DNA from: Paraburkholderia tropica
Lineage (GTDB): Bacteria > Pseudomonadota > Gammaproteobacteria > Burkholderiales > Burkholderiaceae
NCBI RefSeq assembly: GCF_914484835.1
Contig: NZ_CAJZAR010000078.1
Location: 1-64,000 of the forward strand
DNA: 64,000 nt
Direction: 5' to 3'
The translations under genes were made by a program, and so were the position numbers. The notes beneath the pieces are model-generated. The model was given only the letters and a program-made list of their open reading frames with translations. It searched no databases and had not been told where the DNA came from. This document shows, piece by piece, positions 27,715 to 36,822 of this stretch. Position 1 is the stretch's first letter; each line of letters begins with the position of its first letter.

Positions 27715-29253
27715 ATGAAAAACCGTCCGCTTGCGTTAGCCGTCCCGTCTAAAAAATGCCTGATGCGTGCCGTGCTTGCCGGCGCTTCGGCGCTTGCGCT
27801 GAGCGCCGGCGCCTTCGCACAATCGTCGCCCGACGCCGCCACCGATGCGCACGGCTGGGCCGGCACGGGCACGCTCGCCACGCCGGCCGGTTCGTTCGAT
27901 TTCGTCGGTGGCTATCCCACCGCCGACGCGGGCCGCAAGCTCGACGACACGCTCGCGCTGAACCGCGCCGTCGAGGTCTATCTCGCGCAGATGCCCGCGG
28001 TGTCGTGGTATCGCGTCTGGAAAGGCACGAACGAGGCAGGCGCCGCCACGCCGAACCAGATCGTGATCTGGGAAAGTCTGATGAACGCCCGCACGCTGCT
28101 GCTCACGGGCAATACGGAAACCGTCTACGCGCTCGCCGCACTCGACCTCAAGCGCGACGGCCCGGTGGTCGTGGAAGCGCCGCCACATCTGCTCGGCGGC
28201 GCATCCGATCTGTGGCAGAGCGAAGTGGCCGGCATCGGCCCGACCGGCGACGACAAGGGCCAAGGCGGCAAATTCCTGATCCTGCCGCCCGGCTACACGG
28301 GCAAGGTGCCGCCGGGCTATATCGTCAGGCGCTCGCGCACGTATCGCGTGGTGCTCGGGCTGCGCGGCTTCATGGTCGAAGGCAAGACCGCGCCCGCCGT
28401 GGCGCTCATGAAGCAGACGCGCGTCTATCCGCTGGCGCAGGCCGCGCATCCGCCCGCCACGACCTTCATCGACGGCTCGACGCATCCGATCGACACGCTG
28501 TTCTCCGACAACTTCCAGTATTTCGACGACCTCGCCACCCTCATCGCGAGCGAGCCGAAGGACGTCGTGCCGACCATCGACCGCTTCCAGATGGCGTCGA
28601 TCGGCATCGAGCAGGGCAAGCCGTTCGCGCCCGACGCCGCGCGCCGCGCGCTGCTCGACAACGCTGGCAAGCTCGGCGGCGCGATCGCGCGTCAGAACAC
28701 CTTCGCTTCGAGCGACCCGGAACGGCTCATGTATCCCGACCGCCACTGGGAATGGGCGTTCGTGGGCCGTAGCGCCACGTGGGACTCGCAGGGCTATCTG
28801 AACACCGACCGGCGTGCGGGCTTCGCGTATGAAGCGATCGGCATGTCGCCCGCGATGGTCGCGCAGGTGGTCGGCGCGGGCTCGCAATACGCGATGACGC
28901 CGCGCGACGCGAACGGCCAGTATCTCGACGGCGCGAAAAGCTATCGCCTGCATCTGCCCGCGAACATTCCGGTGAAGAACTTCTGGTCGGTGGTGGTGTA
29001 CGACGCGCAGACGCGCTCGATGCTCGACAACGGCCAGCCGTTCCCGACGGTCAGCCAGTACACCGGCCCGGCGAAGAACGACGACGGCTCCATCGACATC
29101 TACTTCGGCCCGGACGCGCCCAGGGGCCACGAGAAGAACTGGATCCGCACGGTGCCGGGCAAGGGCTGGTTCACGCTGCTGCGCTTCTACGGCCCGCTCA
29201 AGCCGTTCTTCGACAAGAGCTGGAAGCCGGACGACATCACGCCGCTGTCCTGA
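27715..29253 (+). CDS. Exported DUF1254/DUF1214 protein (first of a tandem pair)
   Basis: The protein has 512 residues with a Sec signal peptide (AVLAGASALALSAGAFAQS, cleavage near residue 36). The DUF1254 region (about 60-190) has YLAQMPAVSWYRVWKG and NTETVYALAALDL. The DUF1214 region (about 390-505) has NIPVKNFWSVVVYDAQTRSM, YFGPDAPRGHEKNWI and FTLLRFYGPLKPFFDKSWKP. Periplasmic; the function of the family is not established. The next gene is a full-length paralog with the same architecture and size, and an outer-membrane-like protein follows, so the three probably form one operon. Confidence 0.85.
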   Translation: MKNRPLALAVPSKKCLMRAVLAGASALALSAGAFAQSSPDAATDAHGWAGTGTLATPAGSFDFVGGYPTADAGRKLDDTLALNRAVEVYLAQMPAVSWYRVWKGTNEAGAATPNQIVIWESLMNARTLLLTGNTETVYALAALDLKRDGPVVVEAPPHLLGGASDLWQSEVAGIGPTGDDKGQGGKFLILPPGYTGKVPPGYIVRRSRTYRVVLGLRGFMVEGKTAPAVALMKQTRVYPLAQAAHPPATTFIDGSTHPIDTLFSDNFQYFDDLATLIASEPKDVVPTIDRFQMASIGIEQGKPFAPDAARRALLDNAGKLGGAIARQNTFASSDPERLMYPDRHWEWAFVGRSATWDSQGYLNTDRRAGFAYEAIGMSPAMVAQVVGAGSQYAMTPRDANGQYLDGAKSYRLHLPANIPVKNFWSVVVYDAQTRSMLDNGQPFPTVSQYTGPAKNDDGSIDIYFGPDAPRGHEKNWIRTVPGKGWFTLLRFYGPLKPFFDKSWKPDDITPLS

Positions 29254-29263
29254 ACGGCGCGCA

Positions 29264-29285
29264 GGCGGCGTCCGCAAACGCCGCC
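29264..29285 (+). other. Intergenic hairpin between the DUF1254 paralogs
   Basis: Perfect 8-bp arms (29264-29271, 29278-29285) with a 6-nt loop lie 10 nt after the first stop. It may lower expression of the downstream genes or protect the upstream mRNA end. Confidence 0.4.
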
Positions 29286-29346
29286 GCTTCGTTCATCCTG
29301 CGTTCCCGCATCGCTGCACATCGCTTGCATAAAGTTCGGAGAGCTT

Positions 29347-30885
29347 ATGTTTGACGACTTCCCCAACGTGTCCAGGTCGCTCGCGTCTGGCATGAGCGCG
29401 GCCCTACTGGCCGTCCTCGCGCTCCCGGCCTGCACGGGCACGTCCACGCCCGCGACGTACAGGATGACCACGCCCACGCCGCCGCAGATCACCACGCCCG
29501 CGTCGGTCGACACGCGCATCGGCCGCCTCGATTATTTCGACGGCGTGCCCACGCCGCCAACCGCCGACAAGGTCTACGACAACCTGCTCTTCATGCGCGG
29601 CGTGGAGGCGTTCCTCAACGGCATTCCGGGCGCGTCGATGGCGGCGATCCGCCAGGGCCTGCGCGACGCGGGCGCGACCGGCAGCACAGTCGGCGTGTTC
29701 GAATCGCTGATGGATTCGAAGTCGATCTTTCTCACGCCCAATTCGGAGACCGTCTACTTCTGGAACTGGATGGACCTGAAGGACGGGCCGATGGTCGTGG
29801 AAACGCCGCCGAATATTCTCGGCGTCGTGGACGACTTCTGGTTCCGCTACGTGACCGACATGGGCAACGCGGGACCGGACAAGGGACGCGGCGGCAAATA
29901 TCTGTTCGTGCCGCCGGGCTACACGGGCGCGCTGCCCGCGAGCGGCTATATCGTCATCAAGTCGCCGACCTTCGGCAATCTGCTGTTCGGCCGCGCGTTC
30001 ATGAAGAACGGCGACCCGAAGCCGGGCGTCGCGAGCCTGAAGGCCGGGCTGCGCGTGTATCCGCTGGCGCAGGCGTCCGCGCCGCCGCCGACGCGCTTCA
30101 TCGACCTGTCGGGCAAGGTGATGAACACGGTCCATGCGAACAACATCGCGTTCTACGACGAGATCAATCAGATCGTGCAGGAGGAACCCGCGGGCGCGTA
30201 TGGCCCCGACATGACCGGCCTGTTCGCGTCGATCGGCATGGTCAAGGGCAAGCCGTGGGCGCCCGACGCGCGCACGAAGGCGATCCTCACCGACGCCGTG
30301 GCGGTCGGCAACGCCACCGCGCGCTCGATCGACTTCGCCAACCGCAATCCCGCGGCGCTCATCTACCCGGACGGCCACTGGAATACGCCGTTCATCGGCG
30401 GCAGCTACGAATGGCTCGACCGGGGCGCGCGCAACTTCGACGCCCGCACGATGTTCTTCTACGCCGCCACGATCGACACGCCCGCGATGGCCGTGGCGAT
30501 GCCGGGCATCGGCTCGCAGTACGCGGCGGCGAATCTCGACGCGAGCGGCAAGCCGTTCGACGGCGCGAAGCCGTACGTGCTGCATGTGCCCGCCAACGTG
30601 CCGGTGAAGGACTTCTGGTCGGTGGTGGTCTACGACACGCAGACGCGCTCGATGCTGCAAACCGACCAGCCGTTCCCGAGCCTGTCGAGCGAAAAAGCGT
30701 TGAAGAAGAACGCCGATGGTTCGGTCGACGTGTACTTCGGGCCGAGCGCGCCCGCGGGCCACGAATCGAACTGGGTGCAGACGATTCCGGGCAAGGCGTG
30801 GTTCACGATTTTCCGCCTGTACGGGCCGCTGCAGCCGTGGTTCGACCGTAGCTGGAAGCTGCCCGACATCGCGGCGGCGGGCTGA
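29347..30885 (+). CDS. DUF1254/DUF1214 lipoprotein-like protein (second of a tandem pair)
   Basis: The protein has 512 residues and shares layout and many blocks with the preceding gene: NSETVYFWNWMDLKDGPMVV, VPPGYTGALP, FWSVVVYDTQTRSMLQT, YFGPSAPAGHESNWVQT and FRLYGPLQPWFDRSWKLPDI. It differs at the N-terminus, where LAVLALPAC forms a lipobox (Cys about residue 29, or 14 if the internal ATG is used), so it is probably membrane-anchored. The pair looks like an old duplication with one soluble and one tethered product. The family's function is unknown. Confidence 0.83.
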   Translation: MFDDFPNVSRSLASGMSAALLAVLALPACTGTSTPATYRMTTPTPPQITTPASVDTRIGRLDYFDGVPTPPTADKVYDNLLFMRGVEAFLNGIPGASMAAIRQGLRDAGATGSTVGVFESLMDSKSIFLTPNSETVYFWNWMDLKDGPMVVETPPNILGVVDDFWFRYVTDMGNAGPDKGRGGKYLFVPPGYTGALPASGYIVIKSPTFGNLLFGRAFMKNGDPKPGVASLKAGLRVYPLAQASAPPPTRFIDLSGKVMNTVHANNIAFYDEINQIVQEEPAGAYGPDMTGLFASIGMVKGKPWAPDARTKAILTDAVAVGNATARSIDFANRNPAALIYPDGHWNTPFIGGSYEWLDRGARNFDARTMFFYAATIDTPAMAVAMPGIGSQYAAANLDASGKPFDGAKPYVLHVPANVPVKDFWSVVVYDTQTRSMLQTDQPFPSLSSEKALKKNADGSVDVYFGPSAPAGHESNWVQTIPGKAWFTIFRLYGPLQPWFDRSWKLPDIAAAG

Positions 30886-30974
30886 AGCGCGCATCGCGCA
30901 ACGCACAGGAGACGGCAGGGAGCGACTCGAAGCGCCGCGCAACGGACGCGGCGCAGGACTCTGGGGGACGACAG

Positions 30975-31808
30975 ATGAAACGCAGCACGTTACCCGAGGC
31001 GCGGCGGTGTAAGGCCGCGCTGGTTTCGACGATCGCGCTGGCGGGCGCGCTCGTCTCGATGCAGGCCGTGGCCCAAAGCCAGGCCAACTCCGCCGCCGAC
31101 AACGCCAACAAGAGCAACAATCCGCTCAATCTCGCGGCGTCGTTCAACGTGCAGAACATGTTCGCGCCGTCGCTCTACGGATCGAGCGCGGTGACGAACG
31201 ATCTGCTGCTGCGCGGCACGCTGCCGCTCGGGCCGAACGGACTCGTGCCGGTGCCGCAGATCCTGCGGCTGACCGCGCCCATCAGCACGCGGCCCGATCC
31301 GACCGGCGGCTACAACACCGGTCTCGGCGACCTCAACCTGTTCGACATTTTCCTCGTGAGCCAGGGCGCGACGCAGATCGGCATCGGCCCGCTCGTGACC
31401 GCGCCCACGGCCACCGATCCCGCGCTCGGCACCGGCAAGTGGCAGGCCGGGCTCGCGGCGGTGGTCGTGGACGCATCGCGCGCGCGGCTGCTCGGCGCGC
31501 TGGTGCAGTGGCAGCATTCGTTCGCGGGGCAAAGCAGCCGGCCCACGGTGCAGTCGCTCACGGCGCAGCCCTTCGGCATTTTCAATCTGCCGGACGGCTG
31601 GTATATCCGCTCGACGGGCATCTGGACGTTCGACCTCCAGCACGGCGCGTACTACATTCCCGTGGGCCTCGGCGGCGGCAAGGCGTGGAAGGCGGGCGGC
31701 ACGATCTACAACGTGTTCGTCGAGCCGCAATATTCGGTCGCGCATTCGGGCGCGGGCGTGCCGAAGTGGCAGATCTTCGCCGGGCTGAACATGACCTTCG
31801 GTAAGTAG
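30975..31808 (+). CDS. Exported, probable outer-membrane beta-barrel protein (neuromedin U-like annotation family)
   Basis: The protein has 277 residues with a signal peptide (TIALAGALVSMQAVAQS). The mature part begins NPLNLAASFNVQNMFAPSLYG and has alternating short strands rich in Gly, Tyr, Phe and Trp, ending FAGLNMTFGK with an aromatic near the C-terminus, as in outer-membrane barrels. Blocks such as LSVQNxF...NPLN and PVGLGGGKAW recall bacterial proteins annotated neuromedin U or transporter. It follows the DUF1254 pair by 89 bp and is probably in the same operon. A strong terminator follows. Substrate unknown. Confidence 0.65.
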   Translation: MKRSTLPEARRCKAALVSTIALAGALVSMQAVAQSQANSAADNANKSNNPLNLAASFNVQNMFAPSLYGSSAVTNDLLLRGTLPLGPNGLVPVPQILRLTAPISTRPDPTGGYNTGLGDLNLFDIFLVSQGATQIGIGPLVTAPTATDPALGTGKWQAGLAAVVVDASRARLLGALVQWQHSFAGQSSRPTVQSLTAQPFGIFNLPDGWYIRSTGIWTFDLQHGAYYIPVGLGGGKAWKAGGTIYNVFVEPQYSVAHSGAGVPKWQIFAGLNMTFGK

Positions 31809-31826
31809 GCGCGCGCGGGCGGGACA

Positions 31827-31861
31827 CGGCATGGCGCGCGGCTTTCGTGCGCGCCATGCCG
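31827..31861 (+). terminator. Strong hairpin terminating the DUF1254/outer-membrane operon
   Basis: Perfect 13-bp GC-rich arms (31827-31839 with 31849-31861) and a 9-nt loop, 18 nt after the stop codon. No T tract follows. Confidence 0.65.
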
Positions 31862-31875
31862 CGCTCGACGCTGCT

Positions 31876-31947
31876 CGTAGCGCCGCTTGTCATACCGGTC
31901 GTCATGCAGGCTGTGATGCCACTTTTGATGCCGCTCGTAACGCCGTA
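31876..31947. repeat. Six degenerate 12-bp tandem units
   Basis: Reading in steps of 12 from 31876 gives six units close to cGTcATgCCGcT; translated on the minus strand it appears as a Thr-Ser-Gly-Ile/Met pattern. It begins just after the operon terminator. No coding context is supported. Confidence 0.6.
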
Positions 31948-32147
31948 ATTCACGCCCCGTCCCGCCAAACTCGCGCCACCAACCGCCACCCGCGCGGCGT
32001 CCGGGCCACGCACTATGTACGCCAGGCCACGGCCGGACGGCGATGCATGCCGTATGATTCAGCCTGGAGCGAGGGTTTTCGCTCGCCGCTTTGCGCGCCG
32101 CGCGGAGGGCCGACTTCCCGGCAGGGACCCAACAGGCAGAAGGGCGC

Positions 32148-34178
32148 ATGCAAACTTTGATCGAGGCGTTGCGGAAATCGGCCGCCCTCGTGGTGAACCG
32201 CTTCTACGAGGAGCTGGCGCGTCTGCCCAAGTCCCGGCGCATCCTCGAAATGCTGTCGGCGGAAGAACTCGCGCACCTCAAGGACCGGCAGATCCAGAAT
32301 CTGCTCGCGCTCGCCGATCCCGGCCTCAGCTCGAAGGAGCACGCCGCGATGGCGATGCGCATCGGCCGCATTCATGCGATCGTCGGGCTCGACAAGGAGG
32401 AGCTCGTGCGCAGCCGCGGCATCCTCCAGGATCAGCTCGACAAGCTGATTGGCCGCGATGTCGGCAGCCAGGCGCTGTCGCTCTACGCGCGCCGCCTCAA
32501 CAGCGACACCGCCTGGCAGCTCAAGGCCTACCAGTCCGTCGAGGACTCGCAGCAGGACGTGCTTCAGCGCATCACGCGCATCGTCTGGGAGGCGGGCAGC
32601 TACACGCATTTCATCGATCAGCTCGTGGGCGCGCTCGGCGGTCACGACGAGGTGGCCGCCTGCGCGATCGGGCGGCCCGACGAAGCGGGCATTTTCCATT
32701 TCGAAGCGGGCGCGGGCGGCAGCGGCGAGGGCGGCCTGGTCGCCGTGCTGACCGCGCACGGCCACGAGATCAGCGTGCGCGCCGATCACCCGGACGGACA
32801 GGGCGCCGTCGGGCGCGCCTGGCGCAGCGGCAAGGCCGAGCGCGTCGTCAACTACCAGACCGATACGCATGTCGAGCGCTGGCGCGACGTGGCCGCGCGC
32901 GAGGGCCTGCGTTCGTCGGTGGCAATTCCGATCGCCGCGCCGGGCCATGCGCCGATCGCCATCGTCATGCTGTTCAGCGCGTATCCGGGCGGTTTCGTCG
33001 GACCGGACCAGGTGGCCTTCATCGAACTGTTGCAGACGCTGCTCGGCTGCGTCGCCTCGCGTTTGCAGACCCAGGACGGGCTGCATGGCGGCGCGGTGCC
33101 GGTGAGCGTGCGTCAGCATTGGGCCGCGCTCGTGCGCACCGGCGCGCTCGAAATGTATTACCAGCCGCTGCTCAATCTCGCCAACGGCCAGGTGAGCAAG
33201 GTCGAAGCGCTCGCGCGTCTGCGCGACGGCGAGCGTCTGCTGACGCCCGACGAATTCCTGTTCGCCTTGTCGTCCGACGATTTGCTCGCGCTGTTCACGC
33301 GCGGTCTCGGTCAGGCACTCGACGATCGCGCGCGCTGGCTCGCGGCCGGTCACGATCTGGAAATTTCGGTCAATCTGCCGCCTGCAGCGCTCAACGATCT
33401 GCGCTATTTCGATGCGGCCCGCGAGGCGCTGGAGACGCACGCGTGCCCCAGCGAGCGCGTCACGCTGGAAGTTCTGGAGAACGAATCGATTTCGCTGAGC
33501 CAGGGACAGCGCGCGATTCTCGCGAAGTTCCGCGCGCTCGGCGTGCTGCTCGCTCAGGACGATCTGGGCTCGGGCCATAGCGGGCTCGCGCGGCTGCGCG
33601 AATTGCCTTTCGACTGGATCAAGATCGACCGCGAAATCGCGCATATCGCGGGCGGCACGGCACTCGACGCGCTGCGCGTGGTGTATCAGATCACGCGTCT
33701 CGGCCATTCGCTCGGCAAGCTCGTGCTGGCCGAAGGCGTCGATTCCGCCGATCTGCTCAAGGCGCTCGCGATACTCGGCGTGGATGGCGCGCAGGGCTAT
33801 GAAATCGCCCGGCCGATGCCCGCCGACCCGTTGCTCGACTGGATCGAGCGCGCGGCGCGCGCACCGCTCGCGCCGGCTGGTGAAAGCGTGCTCACGCGGC
33901 TCGCGCGCTTCGTGGTCTGGGAGGAGCGCGCGTTCATTCTCGCGACGCTGCCCGAGGCCGCGCGCGGCCTGCTCGACACGGACGACGCCGCGGCCCGCAC
34001 GGCGCTCGCCGACGCGCTCATCAGCTTCGGCGACATCCTCCCGGCGGGCGCGGAACGCGACACGCTCCAGCGCGACATGCTGCATGCGCTCGTGAAGGGC
34101 GGTCGGCATAGCGAGGCCTGGCAGGCCGCGCTCGCGCGTCTGATGAACGCGATTTCGGCGGTGCCGCTCGCGGTTTGA
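32148..34178 (+). CDS. Globin-coupled sensor with GAF and EAL domains (c-di-GMP phosphodiesterase)
   Basis: The protein has 676 residues from the ATG at 32148 with AGAAGG upstream. An N-terminal sensor-globin-like helical domain (about 1-150) has RFYEELARLPKSRRIL and a candidate haem-ligating His in MRIGRIHAIVGLDKEEL. A GAF domain follows (about 160-320). The C-terminal EAL domain (about 330-570) has KVEALARLRDG, NLPPAALN, LEVLENE, the DDFG-type loop as DDLGSG, IKIDREIA, LAEGVDS and QGYEIARP. Key acidic and Lys positions are present; the last Glu of the AEGVE motif is Asp. A ~100-residue helical tail ends the protein. It likely degrades c-di-GMP in response to O2 or another haem ligand. Confidence 0.82.
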   Translation: MQTLIEALRKSAALVVNRFYEELARLPKSRRILEMLSAEELAHLKDRQIQNLLALADPGLSSKEHAAMAMRIGRIHAIVGLDKEELVRSRGILQDQLDKLIGRDVGSQALSLYARRLNSDTAWQLKAYQSVEDSQQDVLQRITRIVWEAGSYTHFIDQLVGALGGHDEVAACAIGRPDEAGIFHFEAGAGGSGEGGLVAVLTAHGHEISVRADHPDGQGAVGRAWRSGKAERVVNYQTDTHVERWRDVAAREGLRSSVAIPIAAPGHAPIAIVMLFSAYPGGFVGPDQVAFIELLQTLLGCVASRLQTQDGLHGGAVPVSVRQHWAALVRTGALEMYYQPLLNLANGQVSKVEALARLRDGERLLTPDEFLFALSSDDLLALFTRGLGQALDDRARWLAAGHDLEISVNLPPAALNDLRYFDAAREALETHACPSERVTLEVLENESISLSQGQRAILAKFRALGVLLAQDDLGSGHSGLARLRELPFDWIKIDREIAHIAGGTALDALRVVYQITRLGHSLGKLVLAEGVDSADLLKALAILGVDGAQGYEIARPMPADPLLDWIERAARAPLAPAGESVLTRLARFVVWEERAFILATLPEAARGLLDTDDAAARTALADALISFGDILPAGAERDTLQRDMLHALVKGGRHSEAWQAALARLMNAISAVPLAV

Positions 34179-34205
34179 GGCCGTAGCGGCACGTGCTTCA
34201 CCTGC

Positions 34206-35513
34206 TTACTCCGGCAGCGCGATCGCCACATCGGCGGGCGCGGCCGACGACTGCCGCCGTTGCAGCATCGCGATGCACACGAGCGACACGGCCGCGAGCG
34301 CGCTATAAAACAGTGCAAGCGGCCACCACTGGCCCGGATAGTCGTGCGCGAGCAAGGTGCCGACGAGCGGCGTGAGCCCGCCCGCGAGCGCCGCGCAGCA
34401 CTGATACGAAATCGAAATGGCCGAATAGCGCGTGCGCACCGGAAACGCGTTCGTCATGAAGCCCGCCATCACCGCATACGAACTCGACATGCACATCACC
34501 GCAATCGCAATGCCGATCACGATCGCCAGTGGCTTGCCGGTGGAAACGAGCACGAACATCGGATAAGGCGAGAGCATCGCGAGCGCGGCGGCGCGTGTGA
34601 GAAAGCGCCCCGCGCCCACGCGCTGCGCGAACCACGCCGAAGCGAGCTGCGTGAAGAACTGGATGAACGCGACCACGAACAGGCAGTCGAGAATCAGCGT
34701 GCGGTCGAGGCCGAGCGTCTGCGTCGTGTAGTTGAGCATGAAGGTGTTGACGAACCACGCGCCCGCCACGCCGATCACGTTCGCGCCGAGACACAGCAGC
34801 ACGCCGCGCCAGCTGTCGCGCAGCACTTCGACGATCGGCAGCGCGGCAGTGCGCGCCTGCTTTTTCAGCGCTTCGAATTCCGGCGATTCGCTCACGCCCG
34901 AGCGGATCAGCAAGCCCACCACGAGCAGCACCGCGCTCGCGAGAAACGGCAGACGCCAGCCCCACGCGAACAGCGCCGCATGATCGAGATGCGCGACGCT
35001 GCGAAACGCCAGCAGCGCGAGAATCAGTCCCGCGGGACTGCCGAGTTGCGCGAACGACGCGAGAAACGTGCGCTTGTCTTTCGGCGCATGTTCGCCCGCC
35101 ATCAGCACCGCGCCGCCCCATTCGCCGCCGATGGCGATGCCCTGCGCGATACGCAGCGCGATCAGCAAGGCAGGCGCGAGCGCGCCCGCGCTTTCATACG
35201 TCGGCAGAAAACCGATGCCCACGGTGCCGACGCCCATGATCGAGAGCGTGGCGACGAGCGCCTTCTTGCGGCCGATGCGGTCGCCCAGATGCCCGAACAC
35301 GAGCCCGCCGAAGGGCCGCGCGAAAAAGCCCACGGCGAAGGTGCCGAACGAGGCGAGCGTGCTGTAGAACGGATCGTGCGCCGGGAAGAACAGCTTGCCG
35401 AAGATGAGCGCGGCGGCGGTGGCGTAGATATAAAAGTCGTACCACTCGATCGTGGTGCCGACGAAGGCGGCCAGCGAAGCGCGCGCGGGCTGCCGCGCGG
35501 GGATGCTCGTCAT
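34206..35513 (-). CDS. MFS transporter, MHS family
   Basis: The protein has 435 residues from the ATG at 35513, which has GGAGAG five nt upstream; six codons further up is another ATG without a site. Twelve helices are present with FVGTTIEWYDFYIYATAAAL and the loop motif GHLGDRIGRKK, plus AQGIAIGGEWGGAVLMAGEHAP, typical of the MHS group (ShiA-like). It is probably a proton-coupled importer of a carboxylate. It is the last gene of a minus-strand set with a CoA transferase and an acyl-CoA dehydrogenase, so it likely imports the acid that those enzymes activate and oxidise. Confidence 0.87.
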   Translation of the reverse strand: MTSIPARQPARASLAAFVGTTIEWYDFYIYATAAALIFGKLFFPAHDPFYSTLASFGTFAVGFFARPFGGLVFGHLGDRIGRKKALVATLSIMGVGTVGIGFLPTYESAGALAPALLIALRIAQGIAIGGEWGGAVLMAGEHAPKDKRTFLASFAQLGSPAGLILALLAFRSVAHLDHAALFAWGWRLPFLASAVLLVVGLLIRSGVSESPEFEALKKQARTAALPIVEVLRDSWRGVLLCLGANVIGVAGAWFVNTFMLNYTTQTLGLDRTLILDCLFVVAFIQFFTQLASAWFAQRVGAGRFLTRAAALAMLSPYPMFVLVSTGKPLAIVIGIAIAVMCMSSSYAVMAGFMTNAFPVRTRYSAISISYQCCAALAGGLTPLVGTLLAHDYPGQWWPLALFYSALAAVSLVCIAMLQRRQSSAAPADVAIALPE

Positions 35514-35595
35514 GTCTCTCTCCAGTTTCATTAGTCGGGGTGAGCCGGCTTGGGCCGGTCTTGATCCGTTTCGGCTTGCGCTTGTTTTGAGCGCG

Positions 35596-36810
35596 TTATG
35601 AGCCTTTCACTACGCCCGCCTCGAACAGCTTGCGCTGCGTGTCCACGTCGATGCCGAGCGCGTCGAGCACCGCGCGCGTGTCGCCGCCGAGCGCGGGCGG
35701 CGGCGTGCGATAGGTCGCGGGCGTGCGTGAGAGCTTCACGGGCGCACCGGTGCCGCGATAGCCGGGCATTTCCACGAGCATCTGGCGATGCAGCGTATGC
35801 GGATGCGCCGCCACCGCATCGACGGTCTGCACCGGCCCGCACGGCACGCCCGCCTGAATCAGATCGCGCGCGAGCGGCGCGCAATCGTGCAGCGCGAGCC
35901 GCGTTTCGAGCGCTGCCTTCAACTCGGGGCGATGCGCGCAGCGGCTGCGGTTGTCGGCGAAACGCGGGTCGTCGGCGAGATCGGGCATGCCCAGATGCGC
36001 GCACAGTTTCGCGAACTGGCGGTCGTTGCCCACGGCGAGAAAAATCGGCGCGCTGGCGGTGGCGTAGCTGTCGTAAGGCGCGATGTTCGGATGCGCGTTG
36101 CCGCTGCGTTGCGGCGTGCGGCCGTTGCCGAACCAGTTCGGCAGATGCGGATGCAGCAGCGACACGCCGCAGTCGTACAGCGCGATATCGACCGACTGGC
36201 CGTGGCCGCTTTTTTCGCGCTCCGCGAGCGCGAGCAGAATGCCCGCGAGTGCGTTCAGGCCGGTCACCATGTCGACGATCGGCAGGCCGATGCGCAGCGC
36301 CGGGCCGTCGCTTTCGCCGTTCACGCTCATGAGCCCAGCCATCGCCTGGATCACGGCGTCGTAGCCGGGCAGGCCGCCGAGCGGGCCGTCGGGGCCGAAG
36401 CCGGAAATCGCGCAGTGAATCAGGCGCGGAAAGCGCGGCTGAAGATCGCGCGCGTAATCCATGCCCCAGCGCGCGAGCGTGCCGGGCTTGAAGTTCTCGA
36501 CCAGCACGTCGGCGCCTTCGAGCAGTTGCCAGAGAATCGCGCGGCCTTCGTCGCAGGACAGATCGACGGCGATGCCTTGCTTGTTGCGATTCACGCCCAC
36601 GTAGTACGAGGCCGTGTCGCCGACGAAAGGCGGGCCCCAGCCGCGCGTTTCGTCGCCGTCGGGCGGTTCGAGCTTGATGACCTCGGCGCCGTGGTCGGCG
36701 AGCGCCTGGGTGCAGTACGGGCCGCCCAGCACGCGGCTCAGGTCGATCACGCGCAGACCGTGCAGTGCGCCGTTTACCTTGATTGATTCGGATGACGTAT
36801 TAATTGTCAT
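35596..36810 (-). CDS. CaiB/BaiF-family (class III) CoA transferase
   Basis: The protein has 404 residues. It opens with GLRVIDLSRVLGGPYCTQALADHGAEVIKLEPP. The catalytic Asp lies in the conserved NxNKQGIAVDL...VLVENFKPG and AISGFGPDGPLGGLPGYDAVIQAM regions (GYD). It transfers CoA from a donor thioester to a carboxylic acid without a covalent CoA-enzyme chain of the class I type. Twelve bp separate it from the upstream acyl-CoA dehydrogenase gene, so the two are co-transcribed; the MFS gene follows after 82 bp. The donor and acceptor acids are not identifiable. Confidence 0.9.
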   Translation of the reverse strand: MTINTSSESIKVNGALHGLRVIDLSRVLGGPYCTQALADHGAEVIKLEPPDGDETRGWGPPFVGDTASYYVGVNRNKQGIAVDLSCDEGRAILWQLLEGADVLVENFKPGTLARWGMDYARDLQPRFPRLIHCAISGFGPDGPLGGLPGYDAVIQAMAGLMSVNGESDGPALRIGLPIVDMVTGLNALAGILLALAEREKSGHGQSVDIALYDCGVSLLHPHLPNWFGNGRTPQRSGNAHPNIAPYDSYATASAPIFLAVGNDRQFAKLCAHLGMPDLADDPRFADNRSRCAHRPELKAALETRLALHDCAPLARDLIQAGVPCGPVQTVDAVAAHPHTLHRQMLVEMPGYRGTGAPVKLSRTPATYRTPPPALGGDTRAVLDALGIDVDTQRKLFEAGVVKGS

Positions 36811-36822
36811 GATGATATCGCC

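Larger units (their letters stand above)
31809..32147. other. Intergenic, 339 bp
   Basis: No supported gene. It holds the terminator above, a degenerate 12-bp tandem array (31876-31947), and presumably the promoter of the downstream globin-EAL gene. Confidence 0.55.

Noticed and set aside
31582-32013. Minus-strand frame with a Thr-Ser-Gly-Ile/Met repeat
   Set aside because: The repeat is produced by the degenerate 12-bp DNA array; the rest of the frame is antisense to the outer-membrane gene and has no family match.
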